Assembly (NCBI RefSeq): GCF_016464705.1
Contig: NZ_JAEHOB010000009.1
Span: 124,001-188,000, forward strand
Direction: 5' to 3'
From: Qaidamihabitans albus
Lineage (GTDB): Bacteria; Actinomycetota; Actinomycetes; Mycobacteriales; Pseudonocardiaceae
DNA: 64,000 nucleotides
Within the stretch, counting starts at the first letter, position 1; each line of letters begins with the position of its first letter. Both the position numbers and the translations under genes were made by a program. Below the pieces are notes generated by a model. That model had not been told where the DNA came from, did no database searches, and saw nothing but the letters and a program-made list of their open reading frames with translations. Shown piece by piece: positions 10,270 through 19,524 of the stretch.

Positions 10270-11766
10270 ATGACGACCGTGAACTCGTCCAGGGAGGCCG
10301 TCCGTACCACCGCGCTCGTCATCGGCGCGGGCTTCGGCGGCATCGCGATGGCGATCGAGTTGCGCCGCGCGGGCATCCACGACTTCGTGATCCTGGAGCG
10401 GGCGGACGACCTCGGCGGCGTCTGGCGCGAGAACACCTATCCGGGCGCGGGCTGCGACGTCCCCTCGCCGCTGTACTCGTTCTCCTTCGAGCGCAACCTC
10501 GCCTGGCCCCGGCGCTACGCGGCCCAGCCGGACATCCACTCCTACCTCGGCCGGACTGCGCGCAAGTACGGCGTGACCGGGCACATCCGGTTCTCCACGG
10601 AGGTCGCCTCCGCGGAGTTCGACGAGACCGGCGCCCGCTGGCACGTCCACACGGCGAACGGCGAGGAGTACTCCGCGCAGGTCCTCATCCCGGCCACCGG
10701 GCAGCTGTCCCGGCCGGCGTTCCCCACCATCCCCGGCATCGAGACCTTTCGCGGCCGCTCGTTCCACTCCGCCGAGTGGGACCACGACTGCGAGCTCGAC
10801 GGCAAGCGTGTGGCGGTGATCGGCACGGGGGCGAGCGCCATCCAGTTCGTGCCGGAGATCCAGCGGAAGGTGGGGCGGCTGACCGTGTTCCAGCGGTCGG
10901 CGCAGTACATCCTGCCCAAGCGCGACCATGCCTACCGGAGCTGGCACCATCGGCTCTTCCGCACCGTGCCGTTGCTGCAGACGCTCGACCGCGTCAGCTT
11001 CTGGCTCTACGCCGAGTTCGCCCAGCAGTGCCTGTCGAAGTGGCAGTGGATGGTCCCGGTGTTCAAGAGACAGGCGGAGAAACACCTGCGCGAACAAGTG
11101 CGGGACCCGGAGCTACGCCGGAAGCTGACGCCCGACTACGAGATCGGGTGCAAGCGCGTGCTGTTCAGCAACGACTACTATCCGGCGCTCACGAGGTCCG
11201 ATGTGGACCTGGTGACCGAGGACATCGCCGAGATCACGCCGGACGGCGTGCGGACAGCCGACGGTACTGAGCACCCGGCCGACGTCATTGTCTACGGCAC
11301 CGGATTCGCCGCGCTGGAACTGCTGGCCCCGATCAAGATCCACGGGCTGGACCACCGGCCGCTGTCGGAGGCATGGAGCGAGGGCGCCCGCGCGCATCTC
11401 GGTATCACGGTGCCCGGATTCCCCAACATGTTCCTGATGTACGGCCCGAACACCAACCTCGGCGGCGGCTCCGTCGTCTACATGCTGGAGAGCCAGGCAC
11501 GCTACATCCGCGACGCGGTGCGCCGGCTCGCCGCGCGCCCGGGCCGCTACCTCGACGTGCGTCCCGAGGCGGAGCGCCGCTGGGACACCGAGGTGCAGCG
11601 GCGGCTCGGCCGCTCGGTGTGGACCCGGTGCAGCAGCTGGTACCGCAACGAGCACGGCCGGGTGGTGAGCAACTGGCCGGGCCGCACCGCCGAGTACCGC
11701 AGGCGCACCCGCAGGCTCGACCCGGCCGACTTCCGCGCAGGCGCGCCGGGGGCCGCCGGTATCTGA
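10270..11766 (+). CDS. Baeyer-Villiger-type flavin monooxygenase
   Basis: A 498-residue NAD(P)H- and FAD-dependent monooxygenase. The FAD-binding motif GAGFGG is at 19-24, the BVMO fingerprint F-x-G-x3-H-x3-W-D at 160-171 (FRGRSFHSAEWD) and the NADPH motif GTGASA at 185-190. Length and motifs agree with class B type I Baeyer-Villiger monooxygenases, which insert oxygen next to a ketone to make esters or lactones, or oxidise heteroatoms. A divergent AraC regulator and the acyl-CoA operons to the left suggest a role in degrading a ketone or terpenoid/steroid substrate. The exact substrate cannot be read from sequence. Confidence 0.92.
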   Translation: MTTVNSSREAVRTTALVIGAGFGGIAMAIELRRAGIHDFVILERADDLGGVWRENTYPGAGCDVPSPLYSFSFERNLAWPRRYAAQPDIHSYLGRTARKYGVTGHIRFSTEVASAEFDETGARWHVHTANGEEYSAQVLIPATGQLSRPAFPTIPGIETFRGRSFHSAEWDHDCELDGKRVAVIGTGASAIQFVPEIQRKVGRLTVFQRSAQYILPKRDHAYRSWHHRLFRTVPLLQTLDRVSFWLYAEFAQQCLSKWQWMVPVFKRQAEKHLREQVRDPELRRKLTPDYEIGCKRVLFSNDYYPALTRSDVDLVTEDIAEITPDGVRTADGTEHPADVIVYGTGFAALELLAPIKIHGLDHRPLSEAWSEGARAHLGITVPGFPNMFLMYGPNTNLGGGSVVYMLESQARYIRDAVRRLAARPGRYLDVRPEAERRWDTEVQRRLGRSVWTRCSSWYRNEHGRVVSNWPGRTAEYRRRTRRLDPADFRAGAPGAAGI

Positions 11767-11807
11767 CCCGTTCGGGCGAGGTGTCGTAGAACACGTCGAC
11801 ACGCCAG

Positions 11808-11843
11808 CATGTTGGGTCCCGTGCGACTGCCGACCCCAACATG
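11808..11843. terminator. Hairpin between the monooxygenase gene and nrdA
   Basis: Arms CATGTTGGGTC (11808-11818) and GACCCCAACATG (11832-11843) pair with one bulged base around a 13-nt loop. It lies 41 nt after the monooxygenase stop and 132 nt before the nrdA start, without a T-run. It most likely ends upstream transcription; a role in the nrdA leader is possible. The rest of the 208-bp gap shows no clear riboswitch or NrdR box. Confidence 0.5.
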
Positions 11844-11974
11844 TAGTCTTCGGGCACCTCGTGGGCGGTGGACCGCGTTGCCGCGGCCCGGCGCGCTCGC
11901 GAGCTTCGACACCTCGTCTTCAGCCCGTCGGCAGCGGCCGGCGGGCCACCGAACGCACCCTTCTGGAGCCGCGC

Positions 11975-14881
11975 ATGTCTGTGGAGACCTCCCAGCGCTC
12001 ACCGTCCGCGTCAGATCCGGCCGCCTCGGCGGTGCGGGTCATCCGCCGGGACGGCAGCGTGTCCTCGTTCGACGCGAACAAGATCTCCGTCGCCATGACC
12101 AAGGCGTTCCTCGCGGTCGAGGGCGGCGACGCCGCCGCGTCCTCCCGCATCCACCACATCGTCGCCGAGCTGACCGCGCAGGTCGAGGCCGCACTGTTCC
12201 GGCACGCCGGACCGGAGCAGGCGCTGCACATCGAGCAGATCCAGGATCTCGTCGAGCTCGCGCTGATGCGCGGCGGCCAGCACAAGGTCGCGCGGGCCTA
12301 CGTGCTCTACCGCGAGGAACGCACCAGGGCACGCGAGGCCGGGCGACCCGGGCGGCCGAGGGCCGAGATCAGCGTCGCGGCAGCCGACGGCACGGTCACG
12401 CCACTGGACTGGGACCGGGTCTCGCAGGTGGTCGGCGAGGCTGTCGCGGGGCTGGCCGACGTCTCCGCCGAGCCGGTCTTGACCGAGACGTGGCGCAACC
12501 TCTACGACGGCATCAGCCCCGACGAGCTCGCGCTCGCCCAGGTCATGGCCGCCCGCACCCTCGTCGAGCAGGAGCCGAACTACTCCTACGTCAGCGCGCG
12601 CCTGCTGCTGGACCGGCTGCGCGGCGAGGCGCTGAGCTACCTCGCCGGCGCGCCACGGCTGGCGAGCCAGCACGAGATGGCCGCGGCCTACGGCGGCTAC
12701 TTCCGCGACTACCTCCGGCGCGCGATCGAGCTGGAGCTGCTCAGTCCCGAGCTGGCCACGTTCGACCTGGACGCGATCACCGCGGCGATCCGGCCCGAGC
12801 GGGACCTCGATTTCGGCTTCCTCGGCCTGCAGACGCTCTACGACCGCTACTTCCTGCACCACGACGGCACCCGGTTCGAGCTGCCGCAGGCGTTCTTCAT
12901 GCGGGTGGCGATGGGCCTGGCGATCCGCGAGGACGACCGGGAGGCACGCGCCGTGGAGTTCTACGAGCTGCTGTCGTCGTTCCACTTCATGGCGTCGACG
13001 CCGACGCTGTTCAACTCGGGCACGACGCGCCCGCAGCTCTCGTCGTGCTTCCTGACCACGGTCGACGACGACCTGGACTCGATCTTCCAATCGTACAAGA
13101 ACAACGCGCTGCTCGCCAAGTACTCGGGCGGCCTCGGCAACGACTGGACGCCGGTCCGCGGCCTCGGCGCGCACATCAAGGGGACCAATGGCACCTCGCA
13201 GGGCGTGGTCCCGTTCCTCAAGATCGCCAACGACACCGCGGTCGCGGTCAACCAGGGCGGCAAGCGAAAGGGTGCGGCCTGCGCCTACCTGGAGACCTGG
13301 CACATCGATGTCGAGGAGTTCCTCGACCTGCGCAAGAACACCGGGGACGACCGCAGGCGCACGCACGACATGAACACCGCGAACTGGGTGCCGGACGAGT
13401 TCATGCGCCGGGTGGAGGCGGACGGCTCCTGGACGCTGTTCTCCCCCGACGAGGTGCCCGACCTGCACGACCTGTACGGCACGGCCTTCGCCGAGCGCTA
13501 TCGCGAGTACGAGGCGGCCGCCGGGCGCGGCGAGATCAGGGTGTTCCGCACGGTGCGTGCGGTGGAGCTGTGGCGGCGGATGCTGACGATGCTGTTCGAG
13601 ACCGGCCACCCGTGGATCACCTTCAAGGATCCGTGCAACCTGCGCTCGCCGCAGCAGCACGCGGGTGTGGTCCACTCGTCGAACCTGTGCACGGAGATCA
13701 CGCTGAACACCGGTTCCGGCGAGGTGGCGGTCTGCAACCTCGGCTCGGTGAACCTGGACCGGCACGTGACGGCGGACGGGCTGGACGCCGAGCGGCTGGA
13801 GCGCACGGTGCGAACGGCCGTGCGGATGCTCGACAACGTGATCGACATCAACTTCTACACGATTCCGGAGGCACGCCGGTCGAACCTGCGGCACCGGCCG
13901 ATCGGGCTGGGGCTGATGGGCTTCCAGGACGCGCTGTTCCAGCTTGGCCTGCCGCTGGCCTCGGAAGGGGCGGTGGAGTTCGCCGACCGCAGCATGGAGC
14001 GGATCAGCTACTACGCCATCTCGGCGTCGGCCGACCTCGCCGCCGAGCGCGGCCGGTACGAGAGCTTCGAGGGCTCCCTGTGGAGCAGGGGCATCCTGCC
14101 GCTCGACTCGCTGCGGCTGCTCGCGGAGGCACGGCAGGGGGACGCACTGGACGTCGACACCTCGGCCACGCTCGACTGGGACGCGCTGCGCGAGCGCGTG
14201 CGCGTGACGGGGATGCGCAACTCGAACGTGCTGGCGATCGCGCCGACCGCGACGATCTCCAACATCAGCGGGGTGGGCCAGTCGATCGAGCCGCTGTTCC
14301 GGAACCTGTTCGTCAAGTCGAACATGTCGGGCGACTTCACGGTGGTGAACCCGTACCTGGTGGCGAGTCTCAAGGAGCGCGGGCTGTGGGACGAGGTCAT
14401 GGTCGCGGACCTGAAGTACTTCGACGGGAGCCTGGGCGAGATCGACCGGGTGCCCGCTGATCTCAAGGAGCTGTTCGCCACGGCGTTCGAGGTGGACAGC
14501 CGCTGGCTGGTGGACGCCGCGTCGCGCAGGCAGAAGTGGATCGACCAGGCCCAGTCGCTGAACCTCTACATCGATGCGCCGAGCGGGCGCAGGCTCGACG
14601 AGCTGTACCGCTACGCGTGGCGCAGGGGGCTGAAGACGACGTACTACCTGCGGGCCCAGTCGGCGACGCATGTGGAGAAGAGCACGCTGCGGGGAACGGA
14701 CGGCAAGCTCAACGCCGTGCCCGCCGGCACCGGAGGCACCAGCACAGTGCCCGCCGGCACCGGAGGCACCAGCACAGTGCCCGCCGGCACCGGAGGCACC
14801 AGCACAGTGCCCGCCGCCGGGCCGTCGCCCGAGCCGGAGGCGTGCCGGATCGACGACCCGGACTGCGAAGCCTGCCAGTAA
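11975..14881 (+). CDS. nrdA: Ribonucleoside-diphosphate reductase large subunit (class I)
   Basis: A 968-residue R1 protein reducing ribonucleotides to deoxyribonucleotides. GGAG six bases before ATG 11975 supports the start. An ATP-cone lies near residues 18-110 ([19 protein letters not shown]), giving allosteric activity control. Core cysteines are C358 (SSCFLTTV), the likely thiyl residue C572 (NLCTEI) and C587 (VCNLGSVNL), with the [14 protein letters not shown] loop near the C-terminal third. The extreme C-terminus carries the redox pair C964-x2-C967. Unusually, residues 915-944 are three identical copies of the decapeptide [10 protein letters not shown], lengthening the flexible tail. 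It is followed by nrdB after 80 bp that include palindrome copy B. Confidence 0.96.
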   Translation: MSVETSQRSPSASDPAASAVRVIRRDGSVSSFDANKISVAMTKAFLAVEGGDAAASSRIHHIVAELTAQVEAALFRHAGPEQALHIEQIQDLVELALMRGGQHKVARAYVLYREERTRAREAGRPGRPRAEISVAAADGTVTPLDWDRVSQVVGEAVAGLADVSAEPVLTETWRNLYDGISPDELALAQVMAARTLVEQEPNYSYVSARLLLDRLRGEALSYLAGAPRLASQHEMAAAYGGYFRDYLRRAIELELLSPELATFDLDAITAAIRPERDLDFGFLGLQTLYDRYFLHHDGTRFELPQAFFMRVAMGLAIREDDREARAVEFYELLSSFHFMASTPTLFNSGTTRPQLSSCFLTTVDDDLDSIFQSYKNNALLAKYSGGLGNDWTPVRGLGAHIKGTNGTSQGVVPFLKIANDTAVAVNQGGKRKGAACAYLETWHIDVEEFLDLRKNTGDDRRRTHDMNTANWVPDEFMRRVEADGSWTLFSPDEVPDLHDLYGTAFAERYREYEAAAGRGEIRVFRTVRAVELWRRMLTMLFETGHPWITFKDPCNLRSPQQHAGVVHSSNLCTEITLNTGSGEVAVCNLGSVNLDRHVTADGLDAERLERTVRTAVRMLDNVIDINFYTIPEARRSNLRHRPIGLGLMGFQDALFQLGLPLASEGAVEFADRSMERISYYAISASADLAAERGRYESFEGSLWSRGILPLDSLRLLAEARQGDALDVDTSATLDWDALRERVRVTGMRNSNVLAIAPTATISNISGVGQSIEPLFRNLFVKSNMSGDFTVVNPYLVASLKERGLWDEVMVADLKYFDGSLGEIDRVPADLKELFATAFEVDSRWLVDAASRRQKWIDQAQSLNLYIDAPSGRRLDELYRYAWRRGLKTTYYLRAQSATHVEKSTLRGTDGKLNAVPAGTGGTSTVPAGTGGTSTVPAGTGGTSTVPAAGPSPEPEACRIDDPDCEACQ
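14717..14816 (+). repeat. Perfect 30-bp tandem repeat (3.3 copies) inside nrdA
   Basis: Units at 14717-14746, 14747-14776 and 14777-14806 are identical, followed by 10 more matching bases. The 30-bp unit keeps the frame and encodes [10 protein letters not shown]. Perfect identity points to recent expansion. It lies in the disordered linker between the R1 body and the C-terminal cysteine pair. Confidence 0.97.
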
Positions 14882-14893
14882 CCCGCCCGACCC

Positions 14894-14939
14894 CTCGTGA
14901 GTGCGGACACGAGTTAGAACCCGTGTCCGCACTCACGAG
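14894..14939 (+). repeat. 46-nt palindrome copy B (between nrdA and nrdB)
   Basis: CTCGTGAGTG then variable hexamer CGGACA then CGAGTT, centre AG, then the complementary arm; 21 of 22 positions pair. It begins 12 nt after the nrdA stop and ends 22 nt before the nrdB start, so it could attenuate or process the nrdAB transcript. Confidence 0.9.
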
Positions 14940-14961
14940 CGCTGACCTGCAGAAAGGCACC

Positions 14962-16035
14962 ATGACCAACGTGGACACCCTCGACACCACCGGCCTCGGC
15001 GAGATCGCGCGTGGCGCGGAGCGCGTCAGCGTCGACGACAAGGCGATGATCAACGCCCGCGCCGACGTCAACCAGCTGCTGCCGCTGAAGTACGGCTGGG
15101 CGTGGGAGAAGTACCTCGCCGGCTGCAACAACCACTGGATGCCGACCGAGGTGGCGATGCAGGCCGACATCGCGCTGTGGAAGTCGGCGGACGGGCTGAC
15201 CGAGGACGAGCGGCTGATGCTCAAGCGCAACCTCGGCTTCTTCGCCACGGCGGAGTCGCTGGTGGCGAACAACATCGTGCTCGCGGTGTACCGGCACATC
15301 ACCAACCCGGAGTGCCGCCAGTACCTGCTGCGGCAGGCGTTCGAGGAGGCCGTGCACACGCACACCTTCCAGTACATCTGCGAGAGCCTCGGTCTCGTCG
15401 AGGGCGAGCTGTTCAACATGTACCGCGAGGTGCCCTCGATCGCGGACAAGGACGCCTGGGCGCTCAAGTACACGCGGAACCTGGAGAACCCGGACTTCGA
15501 GACCGGCACGCCGGAGGCCGACCAGGACTTCCTGCGAGACCTCGTCGCCTTCTACGTGATCTTCGAGGGGATGTGGTTCTACACCGGCTTCGCGCAGATC
15601 CTCTCGCTCGGCAGGCGCAACAAGATGGTCGGCATCGCCGAGCAGTACCAGTACATCCTGCGGGACGAGTCGATCCATCTGAACTTCGGCATCGACTGCA
15701 TCAACCAGATCAAGATCGAGAACCCGCACCTGTGGACGCCGGAGTTCCAGCGGGAGGTGCGAGGCATGCTCACCGAGGCGTGCGAGCTGGAGGTGGCCTA
15801 CGCGCGCGACACGATGCCGCGCGGGATGCTCGGGTTGTCGGCGCAGCTGTGCGAGCAGTACATGCGCTTCATCACCGATCGCCGGGCCCGGCAGATCGGC
15901 CTGACGCCGATCTTCGGCGTGGACGAGAACCCGTTCCCGTGGATGTCGGAGGCAATGGACCTGAAGAAGGAGAAGAACTTCTTCGAGACGAGGGTGACCG
16001 AGTACCAGAGCGGCAGCGCCCTCGACTGGGACTGA
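14962..16035 (+). CDS. nrdB: Ribonucleotide reductase small subunit, class Ic-like (Phe at radical site)
   Basis: A 357-residue R2 protein; GAAAGG four bases upstream supports ATG 14962. Predicted metal ligands are E98, E129, H132, E202, E236 and H239. The motif [10 protein letters not shown] places Phe136 where class Ia/Ib enzymes have the radical tyrosine (E. coli Tyr122), and the first ligand is Glu98 rather than Asp. Both traits are those of the Chlamydia-type class Ic R2, which uses a Mn/Fe cofactor instead of a tyrosyl radical. It partners the large subunit encoded upstream. The assignment to class Ic is inferred from these residues; metal content is untested. Confidence 0.95.
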   Translation: MTNVDTLDTTGLGEIARGAERVSVDDKAMINARADVNQLLPLKYGWAWEKYLAGCNNHWMPTEVAMQADIALWKSADGLTEDERLMLKRNLGFFATAESLVANNIVLAVYRHITNPECRQYLLRQAFEEAVHTHTFQYICESLGLVEGELFNMYREVPSIADKDAWALKYTRNLENPDFETGTPEADQDFLRDLVAFYVIFEGMWFYTGFAQILSLGRRNKMVGIAEQYQYILRDESIHLNFGIDCINQIKIENPHLWTPEFQREVRGMLTEACELEVAYARDTMPRGMLGLSAQLCEQYMRFITDRRARQIGLTPIFGVDENPFPWMSEAMDLKKEKNFFETRVTEYQSGSALDWD

Positions 16036-16078
16036 GCGCCCCCCGGTCTGTCCTGACTCAAGGGGAGCTGCACCGGGC

Positions 16079-16969
16079 CTACGGTGAGGCACTCTCAGCC
16101 CATGGACCCAGCGCGCTGCCGCGGAGCCCGGCCGCTGAGCGGACGAGTGACGCGACCGCCTGGGAGTGACTGCTTGGCGGCCATGCGATCACCGTGGTGA
16201 CGTCCGGCGCGTCGACGACGGGCACCGCGACGTGTTCGGGCCACTGCCAGGCACGGCTGGAGGCAGGGATGACGAGCAGCGTCCTGCCGAGCGCCACGAG
16301 CTGAGCGAGCTGTGACTGGGTGTGCACCTCCGGTCCGGGCCCGTCCGGGTAGGACCCGTCGAGCCGGGGCCATCGAGCGATCGGCAGGTCCGGCACATTG
16401 CGGACATCCGCCAGCGTGAGCTGCTCACGGGAGGCGAGCGGATGCACCGCGGGAAGGATCGCGACCTGGCCTTCGACGAAGAGGTCCTCGGTGTCGAACC
16501 CGGCGAGGTCGTCGAACGGGCGATGCATGAGTGCCACGTCGGCGCGCCCGTTGCGGAGCAGCCGTGCCTGCTCGCCGACCTCGCACAGGAGGATCTCGAT
16601 CGGTGCGCCATCGGGTTCGCTCGCAAGCTCGTCGAGGAGCCGTTGCAGCAGTTCATGGGACGCCCCGGCCTTCGTCGCGAGCACCAGCGGCCGCTTCGGA
16701 TCCCCGGCACGCCGCGTCCGACGCTCAGCGGCCGCGACCGCGTCGAGGGCTGCTCGGGCCTCGCGGAGCAGCACCCTGCCGGCGTCGGTGAGCGCCACTC
16801 CTCGACGGTCCCGGTCGAGGAGCTGGACGCCGAGCCGCCGCTCCAGCCGGCGGATCGCGCGTGAGAGCGGCGGCTGCGCGATCCCGAGCCGGCCGGCGGC
16901 ACGTCCGAAGTGCGTTTCCTCGGCGACGGCGACGAAGTATCTGAGCTCGCGGGTCTCGAGATCGTCCAC
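16079..16969 (-). CDS. LysR-family transcriptional regulator
   Basis: A 296-residue protein with an N-terminal winged helix-turn-helix (LRYFVAVAEETHFGRAAGRL, QPPLSRAIRRLERRLGVQLL) and a C-terminal periplasmic-binding-like effector domain. It starts with GTG at 16969, seven bases after a -10-like TAGGCT (leaderless). It is divergent from the short-chain dehydrogenase at 17053 with a LysR-type palindrome between them, so autoregulation and control of the dehydrogenase are likely. It converges on nrdB; the 43-bp gap contains only a weak inverted repeat. Confidence 0.93.
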   Translation of the reverse strand: MDDLETRELRYFVAVAEETHFGRAAGRLGIAQPPLSRAIRRLERRLGVQLLDRDRRGVALTDAGRVLLREARAALDAVAAAERRTRRAGDPKRPLVLATKAGASHELLQRLLDELASEPDGAPIEILLCEVGEQARLLRNGRADVALMHRPFDDLAGFDTEDLFVEGQVAILPAVHPLASREQLTLADVRNVPDLPIARWPRLDGSYPDGPGPEVHTQSQLAQLVALGRTLLVIPASSRAWQWPEHVAVPVVDAPDVTTVIAWPPSSHSQAVASLVRSAAGLRGSALGPWAESASP

Positions 16970-16975
16970 GCGAGC

Positions 16976-16981
16976 AGCCTA
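16976..16981 (-). promoter_or_regulatory. Leaderless -10 element of the lysR gene
   Basis: TAGGCT on the minus strand with six bases to the GTG at 16969. Confidence 0.45.
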
Positions 16982-16986
16982 CCGGC

Positions 16987-17005
16987 TGATACCTGCTGGG
17001 TATCA
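16987..17005. promoter_or_regulatory. LysR box in the lysR/SDR divergent promoter
   Basis: Perfect 7-bp inverted repeat TGATACC-N5-GGTATCA containing the LysR T-N11-A signature (ATACC-N5-GGTAT). It lies just upstream of the lysR -10 element and about 48 bp before the dehydrogenase start, the expected place for a LysR recognition site. Confidence 0.65.
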
Positions 17006-17052
17006 CAGTCCACCGACTCGGTCTTGGACAGCGAGCGCACGGCTCGCCGAGC

Positions 17053-17778
17053 ATGGACGGAGTGAACAACACGAAGACCGCGCTGGTCACCGGCGCGAAC
17101 AAGGGAATCGGTTTCGCCATCGCACAGGGTCTCGGAGCGATCGGCTTCACGGTCGCGATGGGCGCACGCGACGATGCCAGGCGCGAGGAGGCCCTCGAGC
17201 GTCTGCGTACCGCGGGCGTTGACGCGTTCGGGGTCGCCCTCGACGTCACCTCCGACGACAGCGTCGCCGCGGCAGCGGCGACCATCGAGCAGACGGCAGG
17301 ACGGCTCGACGTGCTCGTCAACAACGCCGGCATCTCCGGCCGGACCGACGGTGGCGCGCAAGACCCGACGACGCTCGACCTCGACGTCGTCCGCACCGTC
17401 CTCGACACGAACGTGTTCGGGGTCGTCCGGGTGACGAACGCGATGCTCCCTCTGCTGCGCCGCGCGGACTCGCCGCGCATCGTCAACATGTCGAGCAACA
17501 TGGGCTCGCTGACACTGCAGACCGGCCCGATCATGGCCGCGTACGCACCGTCGAAGTCGATGCTCAACAGCGTCACGGCACAGTACGCCCGCCGACTCGC
17601 CGACACGAACGTCATCGTGAACGCCGGCTGCCCCGGCTACGTGGCGACCGACTTCACCGGCTTCAACGCGCCGCGAACGCCCGAGCAGGGTGCCGCGATC
17701 GCGATCCGGCTCGCCACCCTGCCGGATGACGGGCCGCGCGGTGGCTTCTTCGACGACGAGGGCGTCGTCCCCTGGTGA
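17053..17778 (+). CDS. Short-chain dehydrogenase/reductase
   Basis: A 241-residue classical SDR: cofactor motif TGANKGIG (residues 14-21), VNNAGISG, MSSNMGS with the catalytic Ser and YAPSK with catalytic Tyr/Lys. The fingerprint suggests NADP(H) use (ALVTGANKGIGFAIA, GARDD). It resembles plant/fungal-like carbonyl reductase-type SDRs and probably reduces a carbonyl compound. It is divergent from a LysR regulator with a clear operator between. ATG 17053 is taken although no Shine-Dalgarno or leaderless -10 is evident; GTG 17062 is an alternative. Confidence 0.9.
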   Translation: MDGVNNTKTALVTGANKGIGFAIAQGLGAIGFTVAMGARDDARREEALERLRTAGVDAFGVALDVTSDDSVAAAAATIEQTAGRLDVLVNNAGISGRTDGGAQDPTTLDLDVVRTVLDTNVFGVVRVTNAMLPLLRRADSPRIVNMSSNMGSLTLQTGPIMAAYAPSKSMLNSVTAQYARRLADTNVIVNAGCPGYVATDFTGFNAPRTPEQGAAIAIRLATLPDDGPRGGFFDDEGVVPW

Positions 17779-17817
17779 CCCGGAAAGTCTGACTCACCAC
17801 CGGACGGCTGAACCCTC

Positions 17818-17832
17818 TTGTCAGATTGCCAA
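17818..17832 (+). promoter_or_regulatory. Operator-like site before the P450 gene
   Basis: TTGTCAGATTGCCAA (palindromic TTG-N-CA-N3-TG-N-CAA), 38 bp before the P450 start. It differs at two of 15 positions from the site at 7587-7601 in the AtuA-operon promoter, suggesting one regulator or one promoter class for both loci. Confidence 0.45.
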
Positions 17833-17870
17833 TAGTGCGGGACCGTCGTCCCAGAGGCAGATGCGGGGTG

Positions 17871-19328
17871 ATGACGATGACGTCGGCTGTCGGCAGGGTG
17901 ACCGATTCGATCAGGGAACGCGTACCGCCGATCACGGCGCTGCGGCTGCCGCGCGCCGTCGACGAGCGCATCCTCGCCAAACGCTGGCCGGTGCACGAGC
18001 TCGCCGCACCGCCTGCGGGCAGCGGGCTGAAGCCCGTGCTCGGCGACGACGGCCCGCCCCTGATCGGGCACTCGCTGGACTTCATGCGCTACGGCGTCGA
18101 GTACGCCCTGCGCCGCATCGAGCGGTACGGCCCCGTGTCCTGGTCCCGCGCGTTCGGCCACCGCATCGTCACCCTCGCGGGCCCGGACGCCACGCAGGCC
18201 GCCCTCGTCAACAAGGACAAAGCCTTCTCGCAGGAAGGCTGGAGGTTCTTCATCGAGCGGTTCTTCTCGCGCGGGCTGATGCTGCTCGACTTCGGCGAGC
18301 ACCACATGCACCGCCGGATCATGCAGGACGCCTTCACCCGCGACCGGCTCGTGGGCTACGTCGACCAGATGGGCCCGACCCTGCGCGCCGGGATCGCCGG
18401 GTGGCGGACCGACCCGAACCCGAGGCTGTACTGGTCGCTCAAGCAGCTCACGCTCGACGTGGCGACGCGAGTCTTCATGAACATGCGCAGCGGGGACGAC
18501 GCGAGGGCGATCAACCGGGCTTTCGTCGACACCGTGCGAGCCGCCACCGCCGTCGTGCGTCACCCGGTACCTGGAGGCCGCTGGGCGGCCGGGCTGCGCG
18601 GCCGCAAGGTGCTCGAGCGCTACTTCGCGGAGAACCTGCCGGCCAAGCGTGCCGCTCCCGGCGGCGACCTGTTCTCGGCGCTGTGCCAGGCGACGACCGA
18701 GGACGGCGAGCGGTTCACCGACGAGGACGTCGTCAACCACATGATCTTCCTGATGATGGCCGCGCACGACACGTCCACCATCACCAGCTCGGCCGCCGCC
18801 TTCTACCTCGCCAAGTACCCCGAGTGGCAGGAACGGGCCAGGGCGGAGTCACTCCGGCTCGGCGACGACATCCCCGACATCGAGGCCCTGGAGCAGCTTC
18901 ACACGCTCGACCTGGTGATCAAGGAGGCGTTGCGGCTCGTCGCACCGGTGCCGAGCCTGTCCCGCAAGACGGTCAAGGAGACCTCGGTGCTGGGCCACTA
19001 CATCCCCGAGGGCACGCTCGTCGGCGTCTCGCCGACCGTGAACCATTTCGACCCGGCGTGCTGGAGCGACCCGCACTCCTTCGATCCCGAGCGGTTCGGC
19101 GAACAGCGCCGGGAGGACAAGTCCCATCGCTACGCGTGGCTGCCCTTCGGCGGTGGCGCGCACAAGTGCATCGGCCTGCATTTCGGCACGCTTGAAGTGA
19201 AGGCCCTGCTGCACGAGATGCTGCGGACCTACCGGTGGAGCGTGCCGCCGGGCTACGACGTCCGCTGGGACTACGTATCACTGCCGGTACCCGTCGATGG
19301 TTTGCCCGTGCGCCTGGACCGCCGCTGA
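17871..19328 (+). CDS. Cytochrome P450, CYP136-like
   Basis: A 485-residue P450. ATG 17871 follows GGGG by three bases; ATG 17877 is an alternative. Visible features: I-helix MMAAHDTST, ExxR in KEALRLV, and heme-binding FGGGAHKCIGLHF with the ligand Cys at about 433. The N-terminal PPAGSGLKPVLGDDGPPLIGH and FFSRGLMLLDFGEHHMHRRIMQ closely resemble, from memory, M. tuberculosis CYP136 (Rv3059). CYP136 substrates are not well established; terpenoid or sterol-like molecules are plausible. The promoter shares an operator-like site with the catabolic operon at 7.5 kb. Confidence 0.9.
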   Translation: MTMTSAVGRVTDSIRERVPPITALRLPRAVDERILAKRWPVHELAAPPAGSGLKPVLGDDGPPLIGHSLDFMRYGVEYALRRIERYGPVSWSRAFGHRIVTLAGPDATQAALVNKDKAFSQEGWRFFIERFFSRGLMLLDFGEHHMHRRIMQDAFTRDRLVGYVDQMGPTLRAGIAGWRTDPNPRLYWSLKQLTLDVATRVFMNMRSGDDARAINRAFVDTVRAATAVVRHPVPGGRWAAGLRGRKVLERYFAENLPAKRAAPGGDLFSALCQATTEDGERFTDEDVVNHMIFLMMAAHDTSTITSSAAAFYLAKYPEWQERARAESLRLGDDIPDIEALEQLHTLDLVIKEALRLVAPVPSLSRKTVKETSVLGHYIPEGTLVGVSPTVNHFDPACWSDPHSFDPERFGEQRREDKSHRYAWLPFGGGAHKCIGLHFGTLEVKALLHEMLRTYRWSVPPGYDVRWDYVSLPVPVDGLPVRLDRR

Positions 19329-19524
19329 CCGGCAACGGGAGCACCACCTACAATCACTCTGGGTATTCGCTAGAGTACGCGCGACCACCCTTTCAGCCGG
19401 TAGACACCGCGTTACCTGCATGATGCGGTGGCAAGGCTCTCGGCCGACTCCGGCCGGTGTCGTGGGCTCGACCTCCCGCACCGGCTGCGAGCTGGCCTTC
19501 GTCGCTTCCTTGGAGAGGTGCAGT

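Noticed and set aside
11844-11974. Possible B12 riboswitch or NrdR box before nrdA
   Set aside because: No B12-box consensus and no NrdR-type AT-rich palindrome could be found in the leader.
14717-14816. CRISPR-like array
   Set aside because: The 30-bp units abut with no spacers and are in frame within nrdA; it is a coding tandem repeat.
12011-14932. 973-codon open frame on the strand opposite nrdA (and similar long antisense frames at 318-2330 and 57528-60311)
   Set aside because: High-GC shadow frames: composition is His/Arg/Gly/Ala-rich with no domain, and the sense strand encodes clear enzymes.
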